Positions 53,172 to 60,932 are shown, counted from the stretch's first letter. The stretch is 64,000 nucleotides of DNA from Caballeronia megalochromosomata (GCA_001580565.1 LRBF01000279.1:62001-126000); one strand, 5' to 3'. The notes: generated by a model from the letters alone, not told the origin. Numbers and translations: made by a program.

Positions 53172-53411
53172 TCAACTCTTCCGGCTCGGCGCGCCGTACA
53201 CGACATGGCCGTCGGACAACACGGTGCGCGCGACCACGCCTTGCTCGACCAGCTCACGGAGCGCCTGCTCGACGATCTGCGGTGCGACTTCGCCGCCCTG
53301 CAGCCACCAGCGGTGTATCCCGTCGGCGCTGTCCGCCGCGGCAGGGTGTTGCCGCAGATAGTCGGTGACGCGCTGCTTGGTGGCCTGCAGCGCCCGCTCG
53401 TCGTGCTTCAT
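53172..53411 (-). CDS. Small helical protein, first gene of the eCIS operon
   Basis: A 79-residue protein starting MKHDERALQATKQRVTDYLRQHPAAADSADGIHRWWLQG. It is helical with a wing-like end (QALRELVEQGVVARTVLSDGHVVYG), so a winged-helix DNA-binding fold is possible. The start at 53411 has GAAGGCGG upstream; a longer in-frame start would extend into the promoter. Similar short proteins with A-D-x-x-x-G-I-x-x-W-W-L are seen near contractile injection loci. A regulatory or structural role is open. Confidence 0.6.
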   Translation of the reverse strand: MKHDERALQATKQRVTDYLRQHPAAADSADGIHRWWLQGGEVAPQIVEQALRELVEQGVVARTVLSDGHVVYGAPSRKS

Positions 53412-53441
53412 GTCGTCCGCCTTCGTTCGCGCATCGAAAAG

Positions 53442-53456
53442 GCAAGCTGCATGCCA
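53442..53456 (-). promoter_or_regulatory. Sigma-54 (-24/-12) promoter of the eCIS operon
   Basis: On the minus strand the sequence reads TGGCAT-GCAGC-TTGC, with the GG and GC doublets separated by exactly ten bases, as sigma-54 requires. It agrees with the TGGCACG-N4-TTGC consensus except for T instead of C at one position. Transcription would start near 53430, about 19 bases before the first eCIS ATG at 53411, which has its own ribosome site in between. It is a by-eye match, but both spacing and position fit well. Confidence 0.6.
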
Positions 53457-53589
53457 TCGGCGCAATACCGCGTGGAGACGGGTACCGCCTTGAGGCGTAG
53501 CCGGAAGCAAGCATGCGGCGCGACGCGAATTGCCATACGCGCTTCATGCGATGCCCCGATGGCGCACGAGGCGCGGGCCATGGCGCGCG

Positions 53590-53625
53590 CGCCGCACCCA
53601 TGGCAGGAAGGCCACGGGTGCGGCG
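53590..53625. promoter_or_regulatory. Long dyad, candidate activator-binding site (enhancer)
   Basis: A perfect 10-base inverted repeat, CGCCGCACCC / GGGTGCGGCG, flanks an inner TGGC / GCCA pair, with one mismatched pair between and a six-base loop. It lies about 135-180 bases upstream of the -24/-12 element, a usual distance for sigma-54 enhancers. It could also be a transcribed hairpin between the divergent genes. No second copy was found. Confidence 0.45.
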
Positions 53626-53697
53626 TGCGACTGGATTTGCGTGTGCGCCGAGGGAGCAATAGGGAATGGAACATCTGTAGCTACTACATTGGCGTCA

Positions 53698-53726
53698 TTG
53701 ACTGCCTCTTCAGGACAAGTCATCAT
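53698..53726 (+). promoter_or_regulatory. Candidate sigma-70 promoter of the coiled-coil membrane gene
   Basis: TTGACT (53698-53703) and CATCAT (53721-53726) are separated by 17 bases, giving a good -35 and a fair -10. It lies about 40 bases upstream of the ATG at 53769 and points away from the eCIS operon. Confidence 0.4.
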
Positions 53727-53768
53727 GAAAGCTTGTTCGACGCTCAAACGCAGATAATCGGAAGTCCT

Positions 53769-54761
53769 ATGGTCAGCGAAAAAAGCGCGGTAGATTCTGA
53801 GCCGAACGATCAGAGCGAAAGCAGGACGGGACGCGTTCCGATCAAAGCGAATTTCGGTATTCAACTCGAGTTGACGTCGCAGGCAACGGAAGACTTCAGC
53901 ACGTCTTTCGGCGACAAGTTACACGATGCAAGGGAAAGCGGAGGCGGCCCAAAACAAAGGTTCTGGCGCGAATTGATGGTATTGAGCGGTGGCAACGCCA
54001 AGCCCGACGACTTAGAGCAGGATATTGAGCGATACGAAAGAAAATTATTCGATGAGTTTCCGCACCGACTGGCCTCAGTGATCAGACGCGAAACTCAGGA
54101 TCACGGACAGGGAAAGGCTTTTACCTTTACGGTCTCACGACGCAGCTACGGTAGTCTGTACTGCATGCTCGACCTCGCGGGAGTCCAGAATTTCATCGAT
54201 GTCTTCGATAAGAATTTCGATCTGTTCGTGGCATTAACGGAGCCGTTCGTAGCAAGCGCGTTCAGCGAGACGTTCAATATAAGCAGGCAGTATTTCTCGA
54301 CGAAGCTCGTCGATCTCTCCGGCATGCAATCGGCATTCGACGCGGCTCAAGTCACGCCAAGGCCGCTTGGCGAGCCCTCAACCGCCCCCGACGCCACGCG
54401 CCTCGCTCATCTGAAGTATGTCTGGCAAGTTGTGCAAGGCACACTTGTGCTTCCCGTGCTACTCGCGCTCGCAGTGTGCCTCATCGCGATGAACGCATGG
54501 ATGCACGAGCGCGATAACCAAAAAGGCGAACGCGAAGATCTGACGCGCGAACGCAATGCCTTGCTCGATTTTGCCAAGAGCAACATCAATTCTTTGACGC
54601 AACAGAATTCCGAGCTTTCGCGAGCGATCGCCCAGAACGCTGCAAGCGAAGTCGTGGCGATGACTCAATCCAACGTCGCTCTGGCGAAGAGCGTAGCCAG
54701 GTCGAATTGCTGCGCCGACAGTTCCGACACGGCCACCTCCAAAACAAAGACTGCGCCTTAG
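53769..54761 (+). CDS. Membrane-anchored coiled-coil protein, divergent from the eCIS
   Basis: A 330-residue protein of no known family. Residues 40-200 form a soluble, helix-rich domain (EDFSTSFGDKLHDARESG, DLEQDIERYERKLFDEF, GVQNFIDVFDKNFDLFVALTEPFV). A single membrane helix follows at about 222-243 (VQGTLVLPVLLALAVCLIAM), then a coiled coil at about 245-310 (DLTRERNALLDFAKSNINSLTQQNSELSRAI) and a short Cys pair (CCADSSD). It lacks a signal peptide. Base composition is lower in GC than the eCIS genes, so it may be foreign. The position, divergent from the eCIS leader with 357 bases between, invites a regulatory or anchoring role. Confidence 0.7.
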   Translation: MVSEKSAVDSEPNDQSESRTGRVPIKANFGIQLELTSQATEDFSTSFGDKLHDARESGGGPKQRFWRELMVLSGGNAKPDDLEQDIERYERKLFDEFPHRLASVIRRETQDHGQGKAFTFTVSRRSYGSLYCMLDLAGVQNFIDVFDKNFDLFVALTEPFVASAFSETFNISRQYFSTKLVDLSGMQSAFDAAQVTPRPLGEPSTAPDATRLAHLKYVWQVVQGTLVLPVLLALAVCLIAMNAWMHERDNQKGEREDLTRERNALLDFAKSNINSLTQQNSELSRAIAQNAASEVVAMTQSNVALAKSVARSNCCADSSDTATSKTKTAP

Positions 54762-54993
54762 AGCGACGACACCGCACCATCGGGCGTCGCGCCGCGTCGG
54801 CGTCAAATCCGTCCGCTGCTCAATCGCGGAGACTGCAAATTCAGATGCCGCTTCGCGAACTTGAGCGATATCGCTGACGGTTCATGAAACGCTCCTCCGT
54901 CGACCAGAGAGCTGCCTCCGGATCCTACCGAGTCGGAAACCCAATATCCGCGCCGTAGCCGCTAAAATTACGGTTTTAGCCCGGAATACGCGC

Positions 54994-56376
54994 ATGTCCT
55001 TTGGCTCGCTTGGCCTGATCGATCCGTTGTTGCGAAACTTGCAGGGCCTCAATTATCAGACGCCTACGCCAGTGCAGGCCAAGGCGATTCCTGCCGTGCT
55101 CAGTGGCAAGGACGTCATGGCCGCGGCCCAGACCGGCACCGGCAAAACGGCGGGTTTCGCGCTGCCCCTGTTGCAGCGGCTGGTGCAACACGGCCCGGCG
55201 GTGTCCAGCAATCGCGCGCGCGTGCTGGTGCTGGTGCCCACGCGTGAACTGGCTGAACAAGTCCTGCAAAGCTTTCTCGTCTACGGCGAAGGCCTCGACT
55301 TGAGATTTCTGTCCGCCTACGGCGGTGTGAGTATCAACCCGCAGATGATGAAGTTGCGCAAAGGCGTGGATGTGCTCGTTGCCACGCCGGGCCGTTTGCT
55401 GGATCTCAATCGCCAGAACGCCGTGCAGTTCGATCAAGTACAAGCGCTGGTGCTAGATGAAGCCGACCGCATGCTGGATCTGGGCTTTGCGCGCGAACTT
55501 AACGCCGTCTTTGCCGCCTTGCCAACTCAGCGACAGACCCTGCTGTTCTCTGCCACGTTTTCCGACGATATCCGCGCCATGGCGGCGAGCATTCTGCGCA
55601 GTCCGGTCAATATCAGCGTCAGCCCACCCAATGCCACGGCCAGCAACATCAGGCAATGGGTGGTGCCGGTGGATAAACGGAACAAGCCCGAACTCTTCAT
55701 GCACCTCGTCGCTCAGAACAAGTGGGAGCACGCGCTGGTGTTCGTCAAGACCCGCAATGGCGTGGATTACCTGGCGGCCATGTTGGATGAAGCGGGTTAT
55801 GCGGTCGACACCATTCACGGCGACAAACCGCAACCCGCGCGCCTGCGTGCGCTGGAACGCTTCAAGACGGGCGAAGTGGATATGCTCGTCGCCACCGATG
55901 TCGCTGCGCGCGGACTGGATATCGACGACCTGCCGCTGGTGATCAACGTCGATCTGCCGATCGTGGCGCAAGACTATGTGCACCGCGTCGGCCGCACCGG
56001 CCGTGCGGGCGCAAGCGGCGTGGCGGTGTCCCTCGTATGTGCCGATGAAGCCCCGCAACTGGCCGCGATCGAAGCGCTGATCCGGCAAACGCTGCCTCGC
56101 GAAGAAGAGCCAGGTTTCGAAGCCGAACACCGCGTGCCGCAAACCAGCGCGACAGGCCAGATCATCAAGAAACCTAAAAAGCCCAAGAAGTCCAAAGTGC
56201 CGCAAGCTGCGCCGGGCGCCATGCAGGTGTTCGGTAAAAAGCCGAGCCCGCAAACGGGCGAAAGCAGGCGCAAGCCTCCGGCGCAGCGCGCCGAGGCTGC
56301 GGCTAAAGGCACGAGCTTGTCCGGCGGTAATCCATTCAGCAAGCCCGCTGGTGCCCGCAGGAAACGTCAACCGTGA
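54994..56376 (+). CDS. rhlE: DEAD-box RNA helicase, RhlE-like
   Basis: A 460-residue helicase with all core motifs: the Q motif (GLNYQTPTPVQAKAIP), AAQTGTGKTA (motif I), PTRELAEQ (Ia), TPGRLLD (Ib), VLDEADRMLD (II), FSATF (III), VFVKTRNGVDYL (IV), ATDVAARGLDID (V) and HRVGRTGRAG (VI). A basic, low-complexity tail (about 380-460, KKPKKPKKSKVPQ) follows, as in RhlE proteins, and probably binds RNA. It unwinds RNA with ATP, typically in ribosome assembly or cold adaptation. It is a single gene with no operon partner. Confidence 0.88.
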   Translation: MSFGSLGLIDPLLRNLQGLNYQTPTPVQAKAIPAVLSGKDVMAAAQTGTGKTAGFALPLLQRLVQHGPAVSSNRARVLVLVPTRELAEQVLQSFLVYGEGLDLRFLSAYGGVSINPQMMKLRKGVDVLVATPGRLLDLNRQNAVQFDQVQALVLDEADRMLDLGFARELNAVFAALPTQRQTLLFSATFSDDIRAMAASILRSPVNISVSPPNATASNIRQWVVPVDKRNKPELFMHLVAQNKWEHALVFVKTRNGVDYLAAMLDEAGYAVDTIHGDKPQPARLRALERFKTGEVDMLVATDVAARGLDIDDLPLVINVDLPIVAQDYVHRVGRTGRAGASGVAVSLVCADEAPQLAAIEALIRQTLPREEEPGFEAEHRVPQTSATGQIIKKPKKPKKSKVPQAAPGAMQVFGKKPSPQTGESRRKPPAQRAEAAAKGTSLSGGNPFSKPAGARRKRQP

Positions 56377-56419
56377 TCCTTGGGGACGAGTAACGCCGCC
56401 TCTGGTTGCGTTCAATGGC

Positions 56420-57466
56420 TCAGCTGAGCGGTCCCGTCGTCTCGCGACGGACCAGTTGAATGGGCAAGACATCGTGGACGGGTGCGCCCATCCCACCGGC
56501 TCGAATGCGCTCCACGAGTCGGCGCGCGGCGGTTCGCGCCATTGCTTCCACTGGCTGCCGGATCGAGGTTAGTCCGACCAGCGGCGATCCGGCCAGAGGC
56601 ATGTCATCGAAGCCGATGATCGAGAGTTGTTGCGGCACTGCAATGCTCTGCCTTTTTGCCGCTTCAAGCACGCCAAGCGCGATCGTGTCGTTTCCGGCGA
56701 CGATACCGGTGACGCGGTTAACGTCGCTCAACATCGCGATGGCGCTCGAATATCCCGCCTCGCTGGTGTAATCGCAATAAATCAGCGGCACCGATGTCGG
56801 CGACATGCCCGCTCCCTCCAGCCACTGCAGCGCCCCCTTGACGCGGTCTCTGCTTGTCGACGTGTTCTGCGAACCCATCACCAGCCCGATTCGCCGATGA
56901 CCCAGCTGATACAGATGCTCGGCCGCGAGGGCGCCGGCGTGAACGTTGTCGACCTCGACCGTGTCGACCCTCACATCGTCGACAGACCGAACGACGAGCA
57001 CAAGGGGAATGCCCCGTCTCTGCATCTCCGCCACCACGGGTGAGTCGAGCGTCGCGGTGGCGAAGATCATCCCATCGAGATAGCCGTCGATCAGGGGGCG
57101 AAACGCGAGCAGGTTCTCCGAGTCGTTCATCGAGTCGATCATCAGCGTGATCTGGTAGTCGAACTCCTGCAGGGCGTCATGGAGATGCGTCAGCAACAAG
57201 GTCATGAACCGGTTGTGCAGTGCGCCGACCACTACCCCGATCAGCTTGGTCGCTGACTTGCGCGTCGGCCGACCCTGTGACGGAATTCGATAACCCATTT
57301 CGGCAGCGACCGCCTGCACGGCGCTACGGGTCTCGCTACTGATGGCCGGGTGGCCCGCCAGTGACCGCGAAACGGTGGACACCGATATGCCGAGGCGCTC
57401 GGCAACATCCTCGAGGCGGACTTTCGACGCCTTCGGGCGGACTACTGATCGAGCATTAGTTTGCAT
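56420..57466 (-). CDS. LacI-family transcriptional repressor
   Basis: A 348-residue LacI-type regulator. The DNA-binding domain is KVRLEDVAERLGISVSTVSRSLAGHPAISSETRSAVQAVAAEMGY (about 15-60), with the YPAL-like hinge region following. The ligand-binding domain has LIGVVVGALHNRFMTLLLTHLHDAL and ERIRAGGMGAP near the end. It is divergent from the HpsN-like dehydrogenase operon, and the region between them carries a perfect ATTTGCGCAAAT palindrome, so it probably represses that operon and itself. The inducer is probably the operon substrate. Confidence 0.9.
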   Translation of the reverse strand: MQTNARSVVRPKASKVRLEDVAERLGISVSTVSRSLAGHPAISSETRSAVQAVAAEMGYRIPSQGRPTRKSATKLIGVVVGALHNRFMTLLLTHLHDALQEFDYQITLMIDSMNDSENLLAFRPLIDGYLDGMIFATATLDSPVVAEMQRRGIPLVLVVRSVDDVRVDTVEVDNVHAGALAAEHLYQLGHRRIGLVMGSQNTSTSRDRVKGALQWLEGAGMSPTSVPLIYCDYTSEAGYSSAIAMLSDVNRVTGIVAGNDTIALGVLEAAKRQSIAVPQQLSIIGFDDMPLAGSPLVGLTSIRQPVEAMARTAARRLVERIRAGGMGAPVHDVLPIQLVRRETTGPLS

Positions 57467-57541
57467 AAATTTGCATTGTCAGGTGGTACAGGCGAGGCCA
57501 GCTCGCGCCTTGTATACAGGCCTCTAGGGTAATTGTGGAGC

Positions 57542-57553
57542 ATTTGCGCAAAT
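57542..57553. promoter_or_regulatory. LacI-type operator palindrome
   Basis: ATTTGCGCAAAT is a perfect 12-base palindrome with the central CG expected of LacI-family operators. It lies 75 bases upstream of the LacI ATG and about 100 bases upstream of the dehydrogenase ATG. TTTGCAT-type half sites recur nearby (57460-57480, about 57576-57582), so more than one binding site is possible. Confidence 0.5.
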
Positions 57554-57651
57554 TTTGCAAAAAAAATTGCGCTACATTTGCATCACCGCAGCAGGCCTTC
57601 CAACTTCCGGCGCACGCTGCGCCTCAGTCACCCCGCAAAAAGGAAATGCAA

Positions 57652-58965
57652 ATGGCAATCCAGTACTTGAAGCACGGTCGTAGCGCGGAAGAATCCTCGC
57701 AAGACGCCGCCAAGGTCCGTGACGTGGTCACGGGCATCCTCGCCGACGTTGCATCGCGCGGCGACGCAGCAGTCGCCGAACTCTCGGCCAAGTTCGACAA
57801 CTGGTCGCCCGAGCGCTTCCGACTCTCGGAAGACGAGATTGCGAGCTGTGTCCGCACGCTGTCTGCGGGCCAGCTCGACGACATCAAGTTCGCGCAGGCT
57901 CAAGTGCGCAACTTCGCGCAGGCACAGCGCGAGTCGATTCGCGACGTCGAAATCGAGACGCTGCCGGGCGTGGTATTGGGCCACAAGAACATGCCGGTCG
58001 ACAGCGTCGCGTGTTACGTCCCCGGCGGCAAGTTTCCCTTGGTTGCCTCGGCACACATGGGCGTCGTGACGGCCAAGGTGGCGGGCGTCCCGCGCATCAT
58101 CACCGCATCGCCGCCGGTGGGTGGCAGGCCGAATCCGGCTGTGGTGGCCGCCATGCATCTCGGGGGCGCTGACGATATCTACACGTTCGGCGGTGTCCAG
58201 GCCATCGCCGCGATGGCGCTCGGCACGCAGACGATCGACCCGGTCGCAATGGTCGTCGGACCGGGCAACGCGTTCGTCGCGGAAGCGAAGCGTCAGTTGT
58301 TCGGTCGCATCGGCATTGACCTGATCGCCGGGCCGTCTGAAACGCTGGTCATCGCCGACGACAGCGTCGATGCCGAACTGTGCGCGACGGACCTTCTGGG
58401 TCAGGCGGAGCACGGCTTCAACACGCCGGCCGTTCTTCTCACGAACTCGCTGCAATTGGCCCAAGACACCATCGCCGAGGTCGAACGCCTGCTCGACATT
58501 CTGCCGACGGCAAACACCGCAGGCGTTTCGTGGCGCGACTACGGCGAAGTGATCGTGGCGGACACACTCGAAGAAATGGTCGCGGTAGCCGATCGCATCG
58601 CGTCCGAGCACGTTCAGGTGATGACGCGCGACCCGGATTACTTCCTGAAGAACATGAAAAACTACGGTGCGTTTTTCCTCGGCGCGCGCACCAATGTTGC
58701 CTACGGCGACAAGGTCATCGGCACGAATCACACACTGCCGACGGGCAAAGCCGCGCGCTATACGGGCGGTCTCTGGGTCGGCAAGTTCATCAAGACCTGC
58801 ACGTATCAGAAGGTGCTGACGGATGAAGCGAGCGCGCTGATCGGCTCGTACTGCTCGCGACTGTGCGCCATCGAAGGCATGATCGCGCATGGCGAGCAAG
58901 CCAACATCCGCGTGCGCCGCTTCGGCAACCGCGATGTGCCGTACGGCACGGCTGTTCCCGCGTAA
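57652..58965 (+). CDS. HisD-family dehydrogenase, HpsN-like
   Basis: A 437-residue member of the histidinol dehydrogenase family. Family blocks are VACYVPGGKFPLVASAHMGVVTAKVAG, LFGRIGIDLIAGPSETLVIAD, LLGQAEHGFNTPAVLLTN (zinc-type Gln and His), and SEHVQVMTRDPDYFLKNMKNYGAFFLG. No other his gene is near and the regulator is LacI-type, so it probably serves a catabolic NAD-dependent oxidation. The sequence pattern is closest to HpsN (sulfopropanediol 3-dehydrogenase) among enzymes I know. The start at 57652 has AAGGAA seven bases upstream; the ATG at 57646 is too close to it. It heads an operon with a thioesterase and a tautomerase. Confidence 0.82.
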   Translation: MAIQYLKHGRSAEESSQDAAKVRDVVTGILADVASRGDAAVAELSAKFDNWSPERFRLSEDEIASCVRTLSAGQLDDIKFAQAQVRNFAQAQRESIRDVEIETLPGVVLGHKNMPVDSVACYVPGGKFPLVASAHMGVVTAKVAGVPRIITASPPVGGRPNPAVVAAMHLGGADDIYTFGGVQAIAAMALGTQTIDPVAMVVGPGNAFVAEAKRQLFGRIGIDLIAGPSETLVIADDSVDAELCATDLLGQAEHGFNTPAVLLTNSLQLAQDTIAEVERLLDILPTANTAGVSWRDYGEVIVADTLEEMVAVADRIASEHVQVMTRDPDYFLKNMKNYGAFFLGARTNVAYGDKVIGTNHTLPTGKAARYTGGLWVGKFIKTCTYQKVLTDEASALIGSYCSRLCAIEGMIAHGEQANIRVRRFGNRDVPYGTAVPA

Positions 58966-58985
58966 CTGCCGCCAGGGAGGCGCTC

Positions 58986-59426
58986 ATGACACGGACCAGG
59001 CCACGGCCTCGAAGTGACTTTCACTGGTTTTGTCAGGTCAACACCCAGTGGAAGGACATCGACATCTACGGGCACGTGAACAATGCTGTTCACTACACGT
59101 GGTTCGACACGGCGGTCAATGGATGGCTCGTCGAACGAGGTCTCCTGGACCCCGTTCGCGGTGAGGCTGTCGGTCTGGTCGTGCGCACGAGCTGCGAGTA
59201 CTTTGACGAGGTCGTTTTTCCGGACATCGTCACCTGCGGGCTATGCGTAAGCAGAGTGGGGACGACCAGCGTAACGTACGAGATCAGTCTCTTCAGAAAC
59301 GACTGCGAGCAGTCGTTCGCGCATGGCACGTTCGTGCACGCCTACGTCGACCGTATCACGCGACGACCGGTTCCGCTTTCCGAGGATCTGCGGCACGCGG
59401 TCCAGCATATTCACGGCCCTCGTTGA
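58986..59426 (+). CDS. Acyl-CoA thioesterase, hotdog fold (4-hydroxybenzoyl-CoA thioesterase-like)
   Basis: A 146-residue hotdog-fold protein with WKDIDIYGHVNNAVHYTWFDTAVNGWLVERGLLDP, where the conserved Asp in D-I-Y-G-H-V-N-N is the catalytic residue of the family. TSCEYFDEVVFPDIVTCGLCVSRVGTTSVTYEISLF is the usual central sheet. A GGGAGG site precedes the ATG by about 6 bases. It is 20 bases downstream of the dehydrogenase gene and likely co-transcribed. The acyl group is unknown. Confidence 0.82.
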   Translation: MTRTRPRPRSDFHWFCQVNTQWKDIDIYGHVNNAVHYTWFDTAVNGWLVERGLLDPVRGEAVGLVVRTSCEYFDEVVFPDIVTCGLCVSRVGTTSVTYEISLFRNDCEQSFAHGTFVHAYVDRITRRPVPLSEDLRHAVQHIHGPR

Positions 59427-59463
59427 GACACGGTCGCCTTCCATTTGTATTCAGGAGTTCCAA

Positions 59464-59853
59464 ATGCCGTATCTTCAGCTGGATGTGAACGACACGTATT
59501 CGGTGGAAGCAAAAAAGGCGCTAGCGCAGAAAATGGCGTCGACGTACGCCGACATGATGAAGGTCGACATTCGACGCATCAGCATCGCGATTCGCGAAGT
59601 AGGCGAGGGCGGCGTCTGGAGGATCGTGGACGGAGAACCCGTTCCCGTCGCCGTGCTGATGTGCGACATCCGAAGAGGACGGACACCCGAACTGCGCATG
59701 CAGGTTGCGAAGGCGCTATGCGGCGCATGCATCGAAATACTGGGCTTGCGCGAAGATCGCCTGAACGTGGAATTCACCCAGCATTCAGGCGATGAAATGT
59801 ACCATCCGACATTGGGCGGCTACAGCCCGGATTGGTCAGAGGACGAAGCGTAG
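59464..59853 (+). CDS. Tautomerase family protein
   Basis: A 129-residue protein starting MPYLQLDVNDTYS, with the N-terminal Pro that serves as the catalytic base of the tautomerase superfamily. The length is that of a two-module, cis-CaaD or MIF-like tautomerase. It is 37 bases downstream of the thioesterase and probably the last gene of the LacI-regulated operon. The substrate is unknown. Confidence 0.78.
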   Translation: MPYLQLDVNDTYSVEAKKALAQKMASTYADMMKVDIRRISIAIREVGEGGVWRIVDGEPVPVAVLMCDIRRGRTPELRMQVAKALCGACIEILGLREDRLNVEFTQHSGDEMYHPTLGGYSPDWSEDEA

Positions 59854-59879
59854 GCACGTCGGCCTCGCCAGTGAAGCGC

Positions 59880-60830
59880 TTACGCGTGAGCGAGACGACT
59901 GGCGCCGGCCGTGCGTTGTATCGCCTGTGGCGGCTGTCCGAACGCGCGGAGGAACGCCTGGCGCATGCGCTCGCGATCCCCGAATCCTGTCTCGCGGGCG
60001 ATCACCTCGATCGGATGGTGTCTCGTCTCCATCATGAGCCTCGCCGCTTCGACGCGTAGCCGTTCAATCGCCTTGCTGGGCGACTGCCCGGTTTCCGCGC
60101 GGAAAACGCGGCTGAACTGGCGCGGACTCAACCGTGCCACGTCCGCGAGCTTTTCCAGTGACAGTTCGCTACGCAGATTCTCCTTGGCGTAGGACAGCAC
60201 CGACTGAACGCGATCCGACTTCGCATTCAGGTCCAGCAGCGCCGAGAACTGCGATTGACCGCCGCCGCGTCGTTGATACATGACGAGCTTCCGGGCGACG
60301 CCCTGCGTGGTCTCCAGCCCCAGATCCTGTTCGACGATGGCGAGCGCGAGATCGACCCCGGCAGTCATGCCAGCCGATGTCCAGATCTGTCCGTCCACCA
60401 CGAAAATACGGTCCTCGTCGAGACGCACGTCAGGGTATCGGCTTCTGAAGGCTTGAGCATGGAGCCAGTGGGTCGTCGCGTGCTTGCCGGCGAGGAGTCC
60501 CGCCTCCGCCAGTACGAACGCGCCTGTGCATATCGACACGATTCGTCTCACGTCCTTCGAAGCGACGCGCAAGTAGTCCAGCACGCTGGCCGGGGGCATT
60601 TCACAGTCGTTATCGCCGGCGACGATCAGCGTGTCGTAGGTCCAGTCCCGCAGGCGGTCCGTGTTGACCGAAAAACTCTGCGAGGACATGACGGGACCGC
60701 CCGACTCGGAGACCACGCGAAAGCGATAGACGTCATCGCCGTGGATGCGATTGGCGTATTCGAAGACGCTGCCGACCGCAAGCCCGAGCGCCTGAAAGTT
60801 TGGGTAGGCGAGAAAACCGACGAGATGCAT
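59880..60830 (-). CDS. GlxA-type AraC-family regulator with DJ-1/PfpI domain
   Basis: A 316-residue regulator. The N-terminal DJ-1/PfpI domain (about 1-190) has the nucleophile-elbow segment VSICTGAFVLAEAGLLAG with the cysteine, and HATTHWLHAQAFRSRYPDV. The C-terminal AraC domain (about 205-310) has LSLEKLADVARLSPRQFSRVFRAETGQSPSKAIERLRVEAARLMME and VIARETGFGDRERMRQAFLRAFG. It is divergent from the SDR gene at 61016 and converges on the tautomerase, so it may regulate the SDR cluster or a neighbouring operon. The ligand is unknown. Confidence 0.88.
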   Translation of the reverse strand: MHLVGFLAYPNFQALGLAVGSVFEYANRIHGDDVYRFRVVSESGGPVMSSQSFSVNTDRLRDWTYDTLIVAGDNDCEMPPASVLDYLRVASKDVRRIVSICTGAFVLAEAGLLAGKHATTHWLHAQAFRSRYPDVRLDEDRIFVVDGQIWTSAGMTAGVDLALAIVEQDLGLETTQGVARKLVMYQRRGGGQSQFSALLDLNAKSDRVQSVLSYAKENLRSELSLEKLADVARLSPRQFSRVFRAETGQSPSKAIERLRVEAARLMMETRHHPIEVIARETGFGDRERMRQAFLRAFGQPPQAIQRTAGASRLAHA

Positions 60831-60921
60831 GAGACTTCAGCCGATGTCTTAAAAGACTGACGCTAGCATAAAAAGGACATGGATGCTTGGGCCAGTCGAA
60901 CTGAAGCGATGTCCAGAATCA

Positions 60922-60932
60922 TTGCATATACG
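60922..60932 (+). promoter_or_regulatory. MarR-box-like motif before the SDR gene
   Basis: TTGCATATACG lies 84 bases upstream of the SDR start. It shares 10 of 11 bases with the motif TTGCATATACA found repeatedly around the MarR gene, which suggests a common operator. Confidence 0.45.

Noticed and set aside
28003..53411. Type VI secretion system
   Set aside because: There is no TssJLM membrane complex, TssK, ClpV or Hcp/VgrG pair. The DUF4255, AAA+ ATPase of Afp15 type and DUF4157 genes are instead eCIS marks.
28003..53411. Prophage or R-type bacteriocin
   Set aside because: No integrase, portal, terminase, capsid, holin or endolysin is seen, and there are no attachment repeats. The ATPase and DUF4157 protein are not part of bacteriocins.
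53690..53705. Second sigma-54 promoter, reading toward the coiled-coil membrane gene
   Set aside because: TGGC...GC is present, but the GG and GC doublets are 11 bases apart, which is not the fixed spacing of ten. A sigma-70 pair at the same place is more likely.
57461..57480. Upstream start for the LacI gene
   Set aside because: An ATG at 57476 reads into a stop codon within a few codons. The start at 57466 is the first usable one.
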